Assembly (NCBI GenBank): GCA_022827055.1
Contig: JAJDTR010000164.1
Location: 62,001 to 126,000 of the forward strand
Length of the DNA: 64,000 bases
DNA from: Candidatus Poribacteria bacterium
Lineage (GTDB): Bacteria; Poribacteria; WGA-4E; JAJDTR01
Direction: 5' to 3'
Part shown: positions 18,267 through 27,818 of the stretch, one piece after another
Layout: every line of letters starts with the position of its first letter
Position numbering within the stretch: position 1 is the stretch's first letter
Translations under genes and position numbers: made by a program
The notes under the pieces: model-generated
The model's database searches: none
Seen by the model: only the letters and a program-made list of their open reading frames with translations
What the model was told of the DNA's origin: nothing

Positions 18267-19640
18267 TCATCTAGACCGACGTCCTTTGATTCGCCGTCCC
18301 TTAATGAATCCCTCATAACTCCGATCCGTCAGATGAGATTCAATCTGCGACACTGTGTCCAACACGACGCCAACGACAATCAGCACTGACGCGCCGCTCA
18401 CCATGGTACCGATTTGTAACCAACCCTCAAACATTATCGGAATGATCGAAATTGCAGCCAAAAAGCAGGCGCCGGGTAGGGTAATGCGTGTTAATACAAA
18501 GTTGATGTGCTCGGCAGTTCGCTTCCCCGGTCGAATCCCGCCTTTTTCTAAAATATGCGCACCGTGCTTTTTCAGCGTATCCGCCATGTCAACAGGGTTA
18601 ATTTGTACAGCCGTGTAGAAATAGGTAAACGCGATGATTAGACTAGCATAGATGATCAAGTATACCGGATGACCTGGGTTCCCTAAGACTCCTTGTAACC
18701 CAAGCGCCCATCCCCAATCCTGCGGCAGAAAACCCAAGATGGTACCAGGGAATTGCATCAAGGTTACTGCGAAAATTATTGGTATCATGCCTGCGGCATT
18801 GACGCGAAGGGGCAGATGGGTCCTCTGGCCACCATACATCCGTGTGCCTTTTATCTGTCGCCCATACTGAACAGGAATCTTTCTAACAGATTGAGTGACG
18901 AACACCGTACCCATCACCGCAACAACAATCAGCGCTAGAAAGATAACTAGCTGTATTAAACCAAAGTTGGGATCGTTAATCAAGCGACTAGATATAGATG
19001 AAACACCACCGGGTACTGCCGCTACAATCCCAACCGTGATGATGAGTGAGATTCCTTGACCGATGCCTCTTTCCGTAATCTGCTCTCCAAGCCACATTAC
19101 GAAAGCGGTGCCAGCCATCAAGGTGATAACCGTTAAGAAATGAAATGACCAACTTTCATTCATAACGATTTCTGCATTTATTCCGAGGTTCCCAGGATTG
19201 CGTAATAGGAAACTGATTCCCAATCCCTGTACAGCACTCAGGATGACAGTGCCGTAACGCGTATACTGAGTAATCTTCTTGCGTCCATCCGGTTCCTTCG
19301 ATAACCTCTCAAGAGAGGGCACGACGACAGCAAGAAGCTGCATGATAATCGATGCACTGATGTATGGCTGGATGCCGAGTGCAAAGATTGTCATCTGACT
19401 AAACGCACCGCCAGAGAACAAGTCCACGAATCCTATCATGTTACCGCCGGGGCGATCTGTCAACTGGTTGAAAAACTCCTCTAGGGCTTGGTCGTCAATC
19501 CCCGGGATTGTGATGTGTGCCCCAAACCGGTAAACAATCAGCAACAACGCCGTAAAGATGATACGAGACCGTAACTCCGGAATTTTGAACACATTCCGGA
19601 AGGCGCTTATCATCTGCGGTTTGTCTTTTGAGTTCATCAT
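18267..19640 (-). CDS. secY: Protein translocase subunit SecY
   Basis: 457 residues with about ten membrane segments. IPELRSRIIFTALLLIVYRFG starts helix 1, followed by the plug region with GGAFSQMTIFALGIQPYISASI, then YGRQIKG and the long cytosolic loops with NPVDMADTLKKHG and IRPGKRTAEH. It forms the protein-conducting channel with SecE and SecG. In this operon adk and map, which often follow secY, are absent. Confidence 0.97.
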   Translation of the reverse strand: MMNSKDKPQMISAFRNVFKIPELRSRIIFTALLLIVYRFGAHITIPGIDDQALEEFFNQLTDRPGGNMIGFVDLFSGGAFSQMTIFALGIQPYISASIIMQLLAVVVPSLERLSKEPDGRKKITQYTRYGTVILSAVQGLGISFLLRNPGNLGINAEIVMNESWSFHFLTVITLMAGTAFVMWLGEQITERGIGQGISLIITVGIVAAVPGGVSSISSRLINDPNFGLIQLVIFLALIVVAVMGTVFVTQSVRKIPVQYGRQIKGTRMYGGQRTHLPLRVNAAGMIPIIFAVTLMQFPGTILGFLPQDWGWALGLQGVLGNPGHPVYLIIYASLIIAFTYFYTAVQINPVDMADTLKKHGAHILEKGGIRPGKRTAEHINFVLTRITLPGACFLAAISIIPIMFEGWLQIGTMVSGASVLIVVGVVLDTVSQIESHLTDRSYEGFIKGRRIKGRRSR

Positions 19641-19738
19641 ACAATCACTGATTAGGCGGGTGCCAAAACTTACTCTAGTGAGGGGCGTACATAGCGTAAA
19701 ATCTTACCCGATTCGCTCTACGAATCAGATAGGGCTGA

Positions 19739-20188
19739 CTAGGAAATTACCTCAACCTTGCCGCCAATCTGCTGGATTTTTTCAACTGCCGACTTCGCGA
19801 AACTGTGCGCACACACGGTTAACTCTTTTTCAAGGGAACCGTCGCCAAGGATTTTTACGCGCGCGTTCCTATGCTTCACCATACCTCTGTCGCTTAGCAT
19901 TTCAACCGTAACAGTCGTGTTACTCTCAAAGCAGTTCAGTTCCTTGACGTTCACTACATCATATTTAATTCGTTTATGTTTGGTTACCGAAGGTCCGCGC
20001 TTAGGTAGCCTTCTTACCAGTGGCATTTGGCCGCCCTCGAACCAAGCAGGAATAGATCCGCCGGAACGCGATTTCTGGCCCTTGTGTCCCCGTCCGCCGG
20101 TTTTACCCCAACCCGAAGCCTCGCCTCGTCCAATTCGCTTCTTGCCTCGTTTTGAACCTTGTGCCGGTTTGAGCTCATTCAACTTCAT
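19739..20188 (-). CDS. rplO: 50S ribosomal protein L15
   Basis: 149 residues from ATG at 20188 (MKLNELKPAQGSKRGKKRIG); an upstream ATG at 20203 is only 1 nt after the rpsE stop and adds five residues with no homology. Contains the Gly/Arg/Lys-rich GRGHKGQKSRSG segment and FEGGQMPLVRRLPKRG. GGAG lies 9-10 nt upstream. It follows rpsE directly: rpmD (L30) is missing from its usual place between them. Confidence 0.95.
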   Translation of the reverse strand: MKLNELKPAQGSKRGKKRIGRGEASGWGKTGGRGHKGQKSRSGGSIPAWFEGGQMPLVRRLPKRGPSVTKHKRIKYDVVNVKELNCFESNTTVTVEMLSDRGMVKHRNARVKILGDGSLEKELTVCAHSFAKSAVEKIQQIGGKVEVIS

Positions 20189-20204
20189 GACAATCAACTC
20201 CATT

Positions 20205-20735
20205 TCATTGATTCGCCGACGGTGAACTCTCGCCGGTCAAATCCTCAACGCGTTTTCCGCGAAGACGGGCGACATCGTTGACATCTTTCAGACTCTTTAA
20301 CGCTAACATCGTCGCCTCTGCAATATTCTTTACATTTCTAGATCCAAGACGTTTAGTCAACACATCTTTAATTCCCACAAATTCCAAGATCGTCCGCGTG
20401 GCATGCCCGGCAACAATTCCAGTTCCAGGACTCGCCGGCTTCAGTAGAACCTTGGCGGCTTTGAATTTACTAAAGGTCTCATGCGGAATGGTGCCTCCCA
20501 GCAACGGTACTCGGATTAAGTTTTTCTTCGCATCAGCAATGCTTTTACTTATCGCCGAAGGAACATCGTTGGCGCTTCCGAACCCAATGCCAACAATACC
20601 TTCAAAGTTTCCGACTGCCGAAAGCGCATTAAAACTTGGGGTGCGCCCACCTTTGCTGACACGCATAACGCGGTTAATCGCAATTGATCGTTCTTCAAAT
20701 TCAGAATCGCCCGGATCTATTTTTTCAACTCGCAA
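20205..20735 (-). CDS. rpsE: 30S ribosomal protein S5
   Basis: 176 residues from a TTG at 20735, placed 7 nt behind AAAGGAGGG. The N-terminal dsRNA-binding fold has EERSIAINRVMRVSKGGR, and the C-terminal part has PASPGTGIVAGHATRTILEFVG and IKDVLTKRLGSRN. S5 helps decoding accuracy at the mRNA entry channel. Confidence 0.97.
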   Translation of the reverse strand: MRVEKIDPGDSEFEERSIAINRVMRVSKGGRTPSFNALSAVGNFEGIVGIGFGSANDVPSAISKSIADAKKNLIRVPLLGGTIPHETFSKFKAAKVLLKPASPGTGIVAGHATRTILEFVGIKDVLTKRLGSRNVKNIAEATMLALKSLKDVNDVARLRGKRVEDLTGESSPSANQ

Positions 20736-20795
20736 CGAAACCCTCCTTTAGCAACACCAAATGCCTCCGCCCCTATGTTGTATAATAACGTTCCC

Positions 20796-21164
20796 CTAAA
20801 ACTTCAAACCGCCTTCCCTGGCAGCATCTGCAAGGGCTTTTACTCTCCCATGATATAGGTTTCCGCCCCGATCAAACACAACAGATTGAATCTGAAACTC
20901 TTTAGCCTTGTTGGCAATCAGCGCGCCCACTTTCTCCGCGGCACTAGCATTTCCGCCTTGCGAAATGCTCTTTTTCAATTCGGGTGCTAAGGTCGAAGTA
21001 GCGGCAAGTGTGACACGATTTTCGTCATCAATAAGTTGAGCGTAAATGTGATTGGCACTCTTGAAAACAGATAGTCTCGGCCTCTGGTTCGTACCAATTA
21101 CCTTCTGTCGCACATGTCTTTTCCGTGCTACGCGTGCAAGTTTTTTCCTTTTGAGTCGATTCAA
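20796..21164 (-). CDS. rplR: 50S ribosomal protein L18
   Basis: 122 residues from TTG at 21164, 6 nt after AGGAGGA. The longer frame to 21194 would put the ribosome site inside the gene. Contains [40 protein letters not shown] and [21 protein letters not shown]18 binds 5S rRNA with L5. Confidence 0.96.
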   Translation of the reverse strand: MNRLKRKKLARVARKRHVRQKVIGTNQRPRLSVFKSANHIYAQLIDDENRVTLAATSTLAPELKKSISQGGNASAAEKVGALIANKAKEFQIQSVVFDRGGNLYHGRVKALADAAREGGLKF

Positions 21165-21208
21165 TGATTGTCCTCCTAAGTTCGCTCGGCGCACAAGTAT
21201 ACCGAAGT

Positions 21209-21775
21209 CTATGCTTTTGCTTTACCCTCTTTCATGCGAACACGTTCGCCTTCATAACGAATGCCTTTGCAAGGTTGATAAACGTCGGGTTTCTTGATTT
21301 GACGAATTGATGCGGCAACTTGACCAACGAGCTGTTTGTCAACGCCACTTACGATGATAGGAGTATGAAGTTGACCATCAACGTTTTCGGTGCCATCAAC
21401 GCGGATTGTGATTCCGTCTGGAGGAGCATAAGTAACGGGATGAGAATATCCTACGTTCAGCACCAATGATTTCTGGTTGTTAATTTCTGCGCGATACCCA
21501 GTGCCCACAACGCGGAGTTTTTTCTCAAATCCGTCAGTGACTCCCTTCACCATATTCGCAATTAAACTACGGGTGAGACCATGCAACGATTTGTGCATTT
21601 TCTGATTACTCAATCTCTCAACCTCAAGCCGACCATCCTCTTTCTTCACTTTACTACCGTCGGGAATTGTCCAATCCAACTTCCCCTTGGGTCCCTCCAC
21701 ACTAATTCGAGACTCGTCAAGGTTTATTTTAACATTCGCCGGCACTTCAATGGGCATTTGTCCTATTCTTGACAT
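21209..21775 (-). CDS. rplF: 50S ribosomal protein L6
   Basis: 188 residues. [15 protein letters not shown] starts the first of two related domains, and the second holds [36 protein letters not shown] and [11 protein letters not shown]6 supports the GTPase-associated region of the 50S subunit. ATG follows AGGGAAAG. Confidence 0.97.
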   Translation of the reverse strand: MSRIGQMPIEVPANVKINLDESRISVEGPKGKLDWTIPDGSKVKKEDGRLEVERLSNQKMHKSLHGLTRSLIANMVKGVTDGFEKKLRVVGTGYRAEINNQKSLVLNVGYSHPVTYAPPDGITIRVDGTENVDGQLHTPIIVSGVDKQLVGQVAASIRQIKKPDVYQPCKGIRYEGERVRMKEGKAKA

Positions 21776-21807
21776 GATGACTTTCCCTAAAATTCAACAA
21801 GAAACAC

Positions 21808-22206
21808 TTACCAAATATGGCACAAGACTTCGCCGCCAATTTTGGCAGCGTGACATTGAGAAGCCGTCTGTACACCTTGAGACGTAGACAAGATAGCGAT
21901 ACCAAGGTCACCGTGAACGCGAGGCAAATCGGCTACTCCGACATACACTCGGCGCCCGGGTTTGCTGATTCGTTTCAGACCTGAAATAACTTTCTCTTGG
22001 TTATCGCCATACTTGAGGTAGATACGCAAAATCCCCTGCTTCCCATCATTGATAAGACGATAATTCCGGATGTATCCTTCCTCGGTCAAAATTCGAGCAA
22101 TTTCCGCTTTCACCCTTGATGCGGGCAATTCGACTCGCTCATGGCTAACCGTATTTGCATTGCGAATCCGTGTTAACATGTCCGCAATCGGGTCTGTCAT
22201 TGACAT
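21808..22206 (-). CDS. rpsH: 30S ribosomal protein S8
   Basis: 132 residues. [16 protein letters not shown] is diagnostic; a Met-Ser precedes it and the first ATG is best placed behind AAAGGAG. The C-terminus has [17 protein letters not shown], followed by [10 protein letters not shown]8 binds the 16S central domain and represses the spc operon in enterobacteria by binding near rplE; no such site was identified by eye. Confidence 0.97.
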   Translation of the reverse strand: MSMTDPIADMLTRIRNANTVSHERVELPASRVKAEIARILTEEGYIRNYRLINDGKQGILRIYLKYGDNQEKVISGLKRISKPGRRVYVGVADLPRVHGDLGIAILSTSQGVQTASQCHAAKIGGEVLCHIW

Positions 22207-22221
22207 GTAACCTTTTCTCCT

Positions 22222-22407
22222 TTACCAGCTGGCTTTTTTCACGCCGGGGATTTTACCTTCTCTGGCAAAAAGTCGAAAGCAAATGCGGCATAGTTCAAAT
22301 TTGCGAAGAAAACCACGAGGTCGTCCACAGACGCGGCAGCGATTGTATTGCCGAGTTCGGAATTTCGGAGTTCTTTTCTGTTTAGCAATTAATGCTTTTG
22401 TTGCCAA
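22222..22407 (-). CDS. rpsN: 30S ribosomal protein S14, zinc-binding (type Z)
   Basis: 61 residues from TTG at 22407, with AGGAG 8 nt upstream. [12 protein letters not shown] and two CxxC pairs ([20 protein letters not shown]) show the short zinc-finger form of S14 and not the longer zinc-free form. It lies in the normal spc place between rplE and rpsH. Confidence 0.96.
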   Translation of the reverse strand: MATKALIAKQKRTPKFRTRQYNRCRVCGRPRGFLRKFELCRICFRLFAREGKIPGVKKASW

Positions 22408-22506
22408 ATCGGTTGCTCCTAGTTGATTGTTAATTTTCCTTTAGTAACGATTGACACTGACATACGATAAGAAACGAACGTTTCTCTTGCGGCTAACAGG
22501 ACGAAA

Positions 22507-23052
22507 TTAAGAATTCTCCCTAAGGGGCATTCCCAATGCCTTCAGCAACTCTCGACCTTCCTCGTCTGTCTGAGCTGTCGTAACGATAGTGACGTTCAAC
22601 CCTCGAACCTCGTCTACTTGGTCATATTCGATTTCGGGGAAGATGAGCTGCTCTTGAAGACCTAGCGAGTAATTACCGCGTCCATCAAAGGCGTCGGGAG
22701 ACAAACCGCGAAAATCTCGAATTTGCGGCAGGACAGTATTGACAAGCCTATTGAAAAATTCATACATGCGTTGTCGACGCAAGGTGACCTTACACCCGAT
22801 AGAAGCGCCTGCACGGACTTTGAAATTGGATACAGACTTCTTAGCCCGCGTGATAACTGCACGCTGACCGCCGATCTGCGTCAGTTCTTCAACCGCGCTT
22901 TCCAGCAATTTCGGATTCTGCATCGCAGCACCAAGTCCGACGTTCAGATTAACCTTTTCTAACTTGGGAATTTGCATCACATTAGGGTAATTGAACCGCT
23001 TTTGCAATGCAGGCACAACCTCTTCTTGATAAAATGTCCTGTACTCACTCAT
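22507..23052 (-). CDS. rplE: 50S ribosomal protein L5
   Basis: 181 residues. [34 protein letters not shown] and [20 protein letters not shown] are family landmarks, and the end has [21 protein letters not shown]5 binds 5S rRNA and contacts the P-site tRNA. The 99-nt space to rpsN is larger than elsewhere in the operon but shows no gene. Confidence 0.97.
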   Translation of the reverse strand: MSEYRTFYQEEVVPALQKRFNYPNVMQIPKLEKVNLNVGLGAAMQNPKLLESAVEELTQIGGQRAVITRAKKSVSNFKVRAGASIGCKVTLRRQRMYEFFNRLVNTVLPQIRDFRGLSPDAFDGRGNYSLGLQEQLIFPEIEYDQVDEVRGLNVTIVTTAQTDEEGRELLKALGMPLRENS

Positions 23053-23153
23053 TATTCACGCTCGCTGCATAGCTTCGTCAAATCGTGCTGATTTGGAATC
23101 CAAAGATACAAATTACAGATTCTACGCTAACTTCTGTCCACGGTCCGAGCAGC

Positions 23154-23504
23154 TTATTCCTGCTCCGCCACCGCCCCACATTTTTTGCACACACGCAGGC
23201 GATACTTTTTTGTACGAGTCCCGGCCTCTCGCTCAAAGACCTGCCGTTTCGTGCGAGTGGGTGCATTGCATTTGGGACAAACCAATTTCAGGTTGGAAAG
23301 GTGAACCGTTCCCTCTTTTTCAACTACACCGCCTTGTCCCATTTGGTTTGGGCGCATGTGTTGTTTAATCATCTGAACGCCTTCAACAACGGCGCGATTT
23401 TTACTGGGGATAATTCCAAGAACTCTGCCTGTCTTTCCCTTGTCCTTGCCGCTTAACACCGACACCAAGTCATTGTCCTTTATATGAGTTTTTCTTGTTG
23501 ACAC
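23154..23504 (-). CDS. rplX: 50S ribosomal protein L24
   Basis: 116 residues from GTG at 23504, close behind AGGAGGAG. KOW motif: DLVSVLSGKDKGKTGRVLGI, followed by VEGVQMIKQHMRPNQ. Two CxxC pairs (VCPKCNAP and RVCKKCGAV) make this a zinc-carrying version. L24 initiates 50S assembly near the 23S 5' end. Confidence 0.96.
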   Translation of the reverse strand: MSTRKTHIKDNDLVSVLSGKDKGKTGRVLGIIPSKNRAVVEGVQMIKQHMRPNQMGQGGVVEKEGTVHLSNLKLVCPKCNAPTRTKRQVFEREAGTRTKKYRLRVCKKCGAVAEQE

Positions 23505-23534
23505 TATCTCCTCCTAGACGAATAGTGATTCTCG

Positions 23535-23903
23535 TCAAATGACTTCGGGGGCCAAGGACACAATTCGTGTGAATTCTCGTTCCCTCAATTCACGTGCAAC
23601 CGGACCAAAGATTCTAGTACCACGTGGCTGATTCTGAGGATCAATCAACACTGCGGCGTTTTTATCGAACTTGATGTATGAACCGTCCGGGCGACGATAC
23701 CCTTTGGTAGTACGCACAACAACTGCACGAACGACTTCCCCCTTTTTCACCTGACTATTGGGATTCGCCTCTTTCACACTTGCAACGATAACATCCCCTA
23801 ACCGAGCGTAGCGCTTGCGTGTCCCACCTAACACGCGTATACACATTAGTTGCTTTGCTCCAGTGTTATCTGCACAAATCAATCTACTTGACGTTTGAAC
23901 CAT
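23535..23903 (-). CDS. rplN: 50S ribosomal protein L14
   Basis: 122 residues, the standard length. [20 protein letters not shown] at the start, [20 protein letters not shown] in the middle and [15 protein letters not shown] at the end. ATG follows GAGGAA. L14 forms an intersubunit bridge. Confidence 0.97.
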   Translation of the reverse strand: MVQTSSRLICADNTGAKQLMCIRVLGGTRKRYARLGDVIVASVKEANPNSQVKKGEVVRAVVVRTTKGYRRPDGSYIKFDKNAAVLIDPQNQPRGTRIFGPVARELREREFTRIVSLAPEVI

Positions 23904-24001
23904 GGGGTGTTCCTCACTTCACACATTAGCCGCATAAAACAGTAAAGGTACTGAATCCGAGGTATCCAGAATTCTCTACGAATCATTGCGCTGCTTGTAA
24001 A

Positions 24002-24292
24002 TTACGAACTGCTGTCACTTCCTGATTCCGCCTTTGCCGTGATTTGGCGAACACGCCATTTTTTCCGCCGGCTAAGCGGACGCGATTCAATGACCTGCAC
24101 CACATCCCCAACTGCACAAGCATTCTGTTCATCATGAGCTAGCACTCTTGTCGTGTGTCTCACGATTTTCTTATAAAGCGGATGCTGGTAGGCTCGCGTG
24201 ATGGCTACTACAACCGTTTTGTCCATCCGGTTGCTCGTCACAATACCAGTTTGACTCTTCCGATGTCCTTGACTCTCTTGACTCAAGCTCAT
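24002..24292 (-). CDS. rpsQ: 30S ribosomal protein S17
   Basis: 96 residues. The OB-fold core is TGIVTSNRMDKTVVVAITR and VGDVVQVIESRPLSRRKKWR. The serine-rich tail (ESGSDSSS) is longer than usual. ATG follows GGAGAGG. The 98-nt space to rplN contains nothing recognisable. Confidence 0.96.
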   Translation of the reverse strand: MSLSQESQGHRKSQTGIVTSNRMDKTVVVAITRAYQHPLYKKIVRHTTRVLAHDEQNACAVGDVVQVIESRPLSRRKKWRVRQITAKAESGSDSSS

Positions 24293-24310
24293 CCTCTCCT
24301 TAACTTTGAA

Positions 24311-24517
24311 CTATGGGGCACTTTCAATTCCGCGTTCTCTCGCCCTAAGGATTGTGTTTATCCGTGCTATATCGCGTCTAATTTTTTTTAGCTGAGAAGT
24401 ATCTTCTAGCTGCCCAAGGATGTTTCGAAATCGCTGATTGAATAGACTTTCTTGGAGATTCGAAAGCTCGTTCGTCAGATCTTCGACAGATTGAATCCGT
24501 AACTCTTTAGCGGTCAT
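24311..24517 (-). CDS. rpmC: 50S ribosomal protein L29
   Basis: 68 residues, two-helix protein: MTAKELRIQSVEDLTNELSN, then FNQRFRNILGQLEDTSQLKK and RRDIARINTILRARE. It starts 2 nt after the rplP stop, with GGCGGAG inside the end of rplP as ribosome site, so translation is probably coupled. Confidence 0.95.
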   Translation of the reverse strand: MTAKELRIQSVEDLTNELSNLQESLFNQRFRNILGQLEDTSQLKKIRRDIARINTILRARERGIESAP

Positions 24518-24519
24518 GA

Positions 24520-24936
24520 TCAGTATTCTCCGCCTCTGCTTATGAATTTTGTTTTGAGCGGAAGCTTGTGCGAAGCAAGCCGCATCGCCTCTTTTGCTTC
24601 TTCAAGAGGCACACCGCTTAACTCATAGAGCACACGCCCGGGTTTGACCACCGCTACCCAGTATTCAGGCGGTCCTTTTCCACTGCCCATCCGTGTTTCA
24701 GCAGGTTTTTTGGTAACAGGTTTTTGAGGAAAAATTTTAATCCAAACCTTGCCGCCTCGCCTAACATGGCGTGTTATAGCAACTCGAGCCGACTCAATTT
24801 GGCGGCTCGTGATCCATCCACATTCCATTGATTGCAGACCATATTCGCCAAAGTTTATTCTCGAACCGCGATAAGGTTGCCCGCGCCGCTTCCCGCGCTG
24901 TACTTTACGGTGTAACACCCGTTTGGGCATCAACAT
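24520..24936 (-). CDS. rplP: 50S ribosomal protein L16
   Basis: 138 residues. ATG-TTG-ATG at the start gives [16 protein letters not shown]; the first ATG is 8 nt behind AGGAG. Contains [40 protein letters not shown] and [21 protein letters not shown]16 organises the A-site side of the peptidyl-transferase centre. Confidence 0.97.
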   Translation of the reverse strand: MLMPKRVLHRKVQRGKRRGQPYRGSRINFGEYGLQSMECGWITSRQIESARVAITRHVRRGGKVWIKIFPQKPVTKKPAETRMGSGKGPPEYWVAVVKPGRVLYELSGVPLEEAKEAMRLASHKLPLKTKFISRGGEY

Positions 24937-25029
24937 TGCCTATACTCCTGTCTTGCTTATTCCACTCTGAACAAGCGGCGTGAGACGGATTTGAATCTAT
25001 CACCGCTCTCTGCACTTAGCACTGTCAAC

Positions 25030-25797
25030 TTACTCGCGCCATCTACCCGAACCTCGGCGTCTCGTCGAATCATCATCGCCGAAACGTTCGCCGCGTCGGC
25101 GAGGACGCGATCGACCTTCTCCGGGCCCCGTTGTTTTTTGTACTGATGATTCACCGTGTACTGCTTCGGCAGTACCTATAACTTCGCCCTTGAAAATCCA
25201 CGTCTTAACCCCTATTTTGCCGTACGTCGTATCTGGCTGGCAAAATCCATAATCAATTTTCGCTCTAAGCGTATGTAAGGGAACTCTACCTTCGATGCTT
25301 GTTTCTGTACGCGCCATCTCAATGCCGCCAAGGCGACCACTAACGGTAGCCTTCACGCCTTGAGCACCAGCCCGCATAGAATCAGCGATGCTTCGTTTCA
25401 TTGCTTGCCGAAAGGGGGATCGTCGCTGGATTTTCAAAGCAATGGCTTCCGCGACCAATTGAGCATCAAGTTCCGGTGTTTTAATTTCCGTCACATTAAT
25501 GCGAACCGATCGCCCGATGAATTTCTCCAAGTCCACCTGCAGTTTCTCTGCTTCAACACCGCGGCGTCCAATGACAATACCGGGACGTGCCGTATGAATA
25601 TTTATAGAACATCTATCCGCGACCCGCTCAACCTCAACCCGTGAAATGCCCGCACGCGCCAGTTTGTCTTTGACGAACTCTTGAATCTGCAAATCCTCAT
25701 GGAGCCAAAGGGCATATTCTTTCTCACTATACCACTTGGAATCCCATGTTTCAATGATTCCGAGGCGTAATCCACGCGGATGCGTTTTTTGTCCCAC
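25030..25797 (-). CDS. rpsC: 30S ribosomal protein S3
   Basis: 255 residues from GTG at 25797, 5 nt after GAGGAGG. MGQKTHPRGLRLGI start, KH domain with HTARPGIVIGRRGVEAEKL, and C-terminal domain with GAQGVKATVSGRLGGIEMAR. The tail after about residue 215 is rich in Arg, Gly and Asp (RSRPRRRGERFGDDDSTRR) and longer than usual. S3 lines the mRNA entry channel. Confidence 0.97.
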   Translation of the reverse strand: MGQKTHPRGLRLGIIETWDSKWYSEKEYALWLHEDLQIQEFVKDKLARAGISRVEVERVADRCSINIHTARPGIVIGRRGVEAEKLQVDLEKFIGRSVRINVTEIKTPELDAQLVAEAIALKIQRRSPFRQAMKRSIADSMRAGAQGVKATVSGRLGGIEMARTETSIEGRVPLHTLRAKIDYGFCQPDTTYGKIGVKTWIFKGEVIGTAEAVHGESSVQKTTGPGEGRSRPRRRGERFGDDDSTRRRGSGRWRE

Positions 25798-25888
25798 TAA
25801 AACCTCCTCAGTCTAAAATGTGCCGAAACTGACGCTGGAAACCGTTTGGGTAGTACGTCACACACTGTCATTGAGAAATGTCCAAAAC

Positions 25889-26242
25889 CTAACTTTCATC
25901 GCTATCACTTTCCTCATCCAGCACAACGGTAATATGACACCTTCGCCGCAGTATCCTATTCGCCATTCCACGCGCTCTTGGTCGGATCCATTTCCGTGTC
26001 ACTCCCTCATCAATGAAGATTTTCTTGATGAAGAGATTGCTTTCATCCACGGTTGAATCTTGGTGCTGTGCATTAGCCACGGCGGACTGAATTAATTTTC
26101 GAATCACCACCGATGTTGATTTATGCAAGAATGCCAATTGATTTAGAGCATCTTCGACAAATCTGTCTCTGACTAAATCCGCCACCAAACGCGCTTTTCG
26201 CGGGCCAACTGGCACATTCTTGATGCTCGCTTTCGCTTCCAT
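25889..26242 (-). CDS. rplV: 50S ribosomal protein L22
   Basis: 117 residues. ASIKNVPVGPRKARLVADLV start and IDEGVTRKWIRPRARGMANR (the beta-hairpin that reaches into the exit tunnel). ATG follows GGAGG by 7 nt. An acidic tail (DEESDSDES) ends the protein. Confidence 0.96.
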   Translation of the reverse strand: MEAKASIKNVPVGPRKARLVADLVRDRFVEDALNQLAFLHKSTSVVIRKLIQSAVANAQHQDSTVDESNLFIKKIFIDEGVTRKWIRPRARGMANRILRRRCHITVVLDEESDSDES

Positions 26243-26268
26243 TCGATAACCTCCAACACACGCCTTTC

Positions 26269-26538
26269 CTATACTCGAGAGCCCCGTGCGTGCGATCTAA
26301 ATGTGCGCGTGGGAGCAAATTCGCCTAGTTTATGTCCTACCATGTTCTCCGTGATATACACCGGAAAAAACTTCTTTCCGTTATGTATTGCAAGCGTATG
26401 ACCTATCAGTTCCGGCGTAATTGTAGAACGTCGAGACCAAGTGCGAATGACACGTTTTGTACCTGATCGCTCTAACGTCTCAATTTTCTTCTGAAGTTTA
26501 GGGTCTATATAGGGGCCCTTTTTTACTGAACGTGGCAT
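26269..26538 (-). CDS. rpsS: 30S ribosomal protein S19
   Basis: 89 residues. [40 protein letters not shown] and [16 protein letters not shown] are characteristic. ATG follows AAGGA. S19 lies in the 30S head and touches S13. Confidence 0.97.
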   Translation of the reverse strand: MPRSVKKGPYIDPKLQKKIETLERSGTKRVIRTWSRRSTITPELIGHTLAIHNGKKFFPVYITENMVGHKLGEFAPTRTFRSHARGSRV

Positions 26539-26604
26539 TCTAATTCCTTCACTGCAAAATCAGCATTCAATTGAACCAAAGCCTTTGGTAAATTTCTCGT
26601 TGAA

Positions 26605-27429
26605 TTACTTACGTCGGCTAACAATGAATTGACCCGACTTCTTTTTCGGGTTTCGCGTTTTGTACCCTTTAGTTGGAACGCCCCAAGGAGTTACAGGATG
26701 TCTACCTCCCGAACTTTTTCCTTCTCCGCCGCCATGCGGATGATCTATTGGATTCATTGCAACACCGCGCACTTTCGGACGCCGTCCCATCCAGCAAGAA
26801 CGTCCACCCTTTCCTATTGAAATGTTGGAATGGTCGACATTTCCAACTTGCCCAACCGTAGCCATACACCGCACCGGGAGCAAACGAATTTCACCTGATG
26901 GCATCCGCAGACGTGCATATCGCCCCTCGCGGTCAACGAGTTGAGCAGCCACACCCGCACTACGCACGAGTTGTCCGCCTGCTCCGGGGACCATCTCCAC
27001 ATTATGTACGGCAGACCCAAGGGGGATTCTTTCGAGCGGTAACGCGTTGCCCACCTTGATTTCCGCGTCCGGTCCCGAATTGAGCATCTCACCTACCTGG
27101 AGCCCTAAAGGGGCAAGGATGTAGCGTTTTTCACCGTCCACATAGTGTAGTAGTGCTATCCGAGCAGAACGGTTAGGATCGTACTCAATTGAGGCTACCT
27201 TAGCCGGTACACCGAACTTATTGCGCCGAAAATCGATTTCTCGATAGCGTCGCTTATGGCCGCCGCCACGCCTTCTTACCGTCATTCGGCCCGCACCATT
27301 TCGTCCGGCGTTTTCCTTCAGCCCTTTGACCAAAGATTTCTCCGGCTTTCGACGGGTAATCTCTTCAAAAGAGTGACCGGTCATAGATCGCCGGCTTGGT
27401 GTTACGGGCGAGTATATCTTAATTGCCAT
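26605..27429 (-). CDS. rplB: 50S ribosomal protein L2
   Basis: 274 residues, standard length. [59 protein letters not shown], and [20 protein letters not shown] containing the His implicated in the peptidyl-transferase centre. ATG follows GAGGG. Confidence 0.98.
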   Translation of the reverse strand: MAIKIYSPVTPSRRSMTGHSFEEITRRKPEKSLVKGLKENAGRNGAGRMTVRRRGGGHKRRYREIDFRRNKFGVPAKVASIEYDPNRSARIALLHYVDGEKRYILAPLGLQVGEMLNSGPDAEIKVGNALPLERIPLGSAVHNVEMVPGAGGQLVRSAGVAAQLVDREGRYARLRMPSGEIRLLPVRCMATVGQVGNVDHSNISIGKGGRSCWMGRRPKVRGVAMNPIDHPHGGGEGKSSGGRHPVTPWGVPTKGYKTRNPKKKSGQFIVSRRK

Positions 27430-27515
27430 AATCCATAGCCCTCTAAACGAATGTACGTGTAGGCGAGTCCCAGAGAGATTAAAAAATGCGGAGTCTTAGC
27501 GAATGTCCACCTGAA

Positions 27516-27818
27516 TTAGATGGACTCGAAAATCTGGACATCTGTTCCCGGTTCAACCGTAATGATAGCTTTCTTCCAGTGAGGTCGTCTTCCGCGTCGG
27601 TGCTGAAAAAGCTTGCCTTTAGGCTTGCCGCGTACACGCATTGTACTTACGTTAAGAATCTTCCCTTTAAGATCAAGCAGTTCCTCCGCTGCTTGACGAA
27701 TTTCTGCTTTGGTAGCCTTTGTGTCCACTACAAAGCAAAATTTGTTGGACGACTCGCGAAGATCCGTACTTTTTTCTGTGACCAAAGGCTTTAATAGGAT
27801 TTGATATAAATCTTTCAT
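27516..27818 (-). CDS. rplW: 50S ribosomal protein L23
   Basis: 100 residues. YQILLKPLVTEKSTDLRES is the family start, followed by FCFVVDTKATKAEIRQAAEE. Its ATG overlaps the rplD stop (ATGA, 4-nt overlap), so the two are translationally coupled. L23 is the exit-tunnel docking site for trigger factor and SRP. Confidence 0.95.
   Translation of the reverse strand: MKDLYQILLKPLVTEKSTDLRESSNKFCFVVDTKATKAEIRQAAEELLDLKGKILNVSTMRVRGKPKGKLFQHRRGRRPHWKKAIITVEPGTDVQIFESI

Noticed and set aside
25030-25154. Short frame overlapping the end of rpsC
   Set aside because: It is a shadow of the Arg-rich S3 tail.
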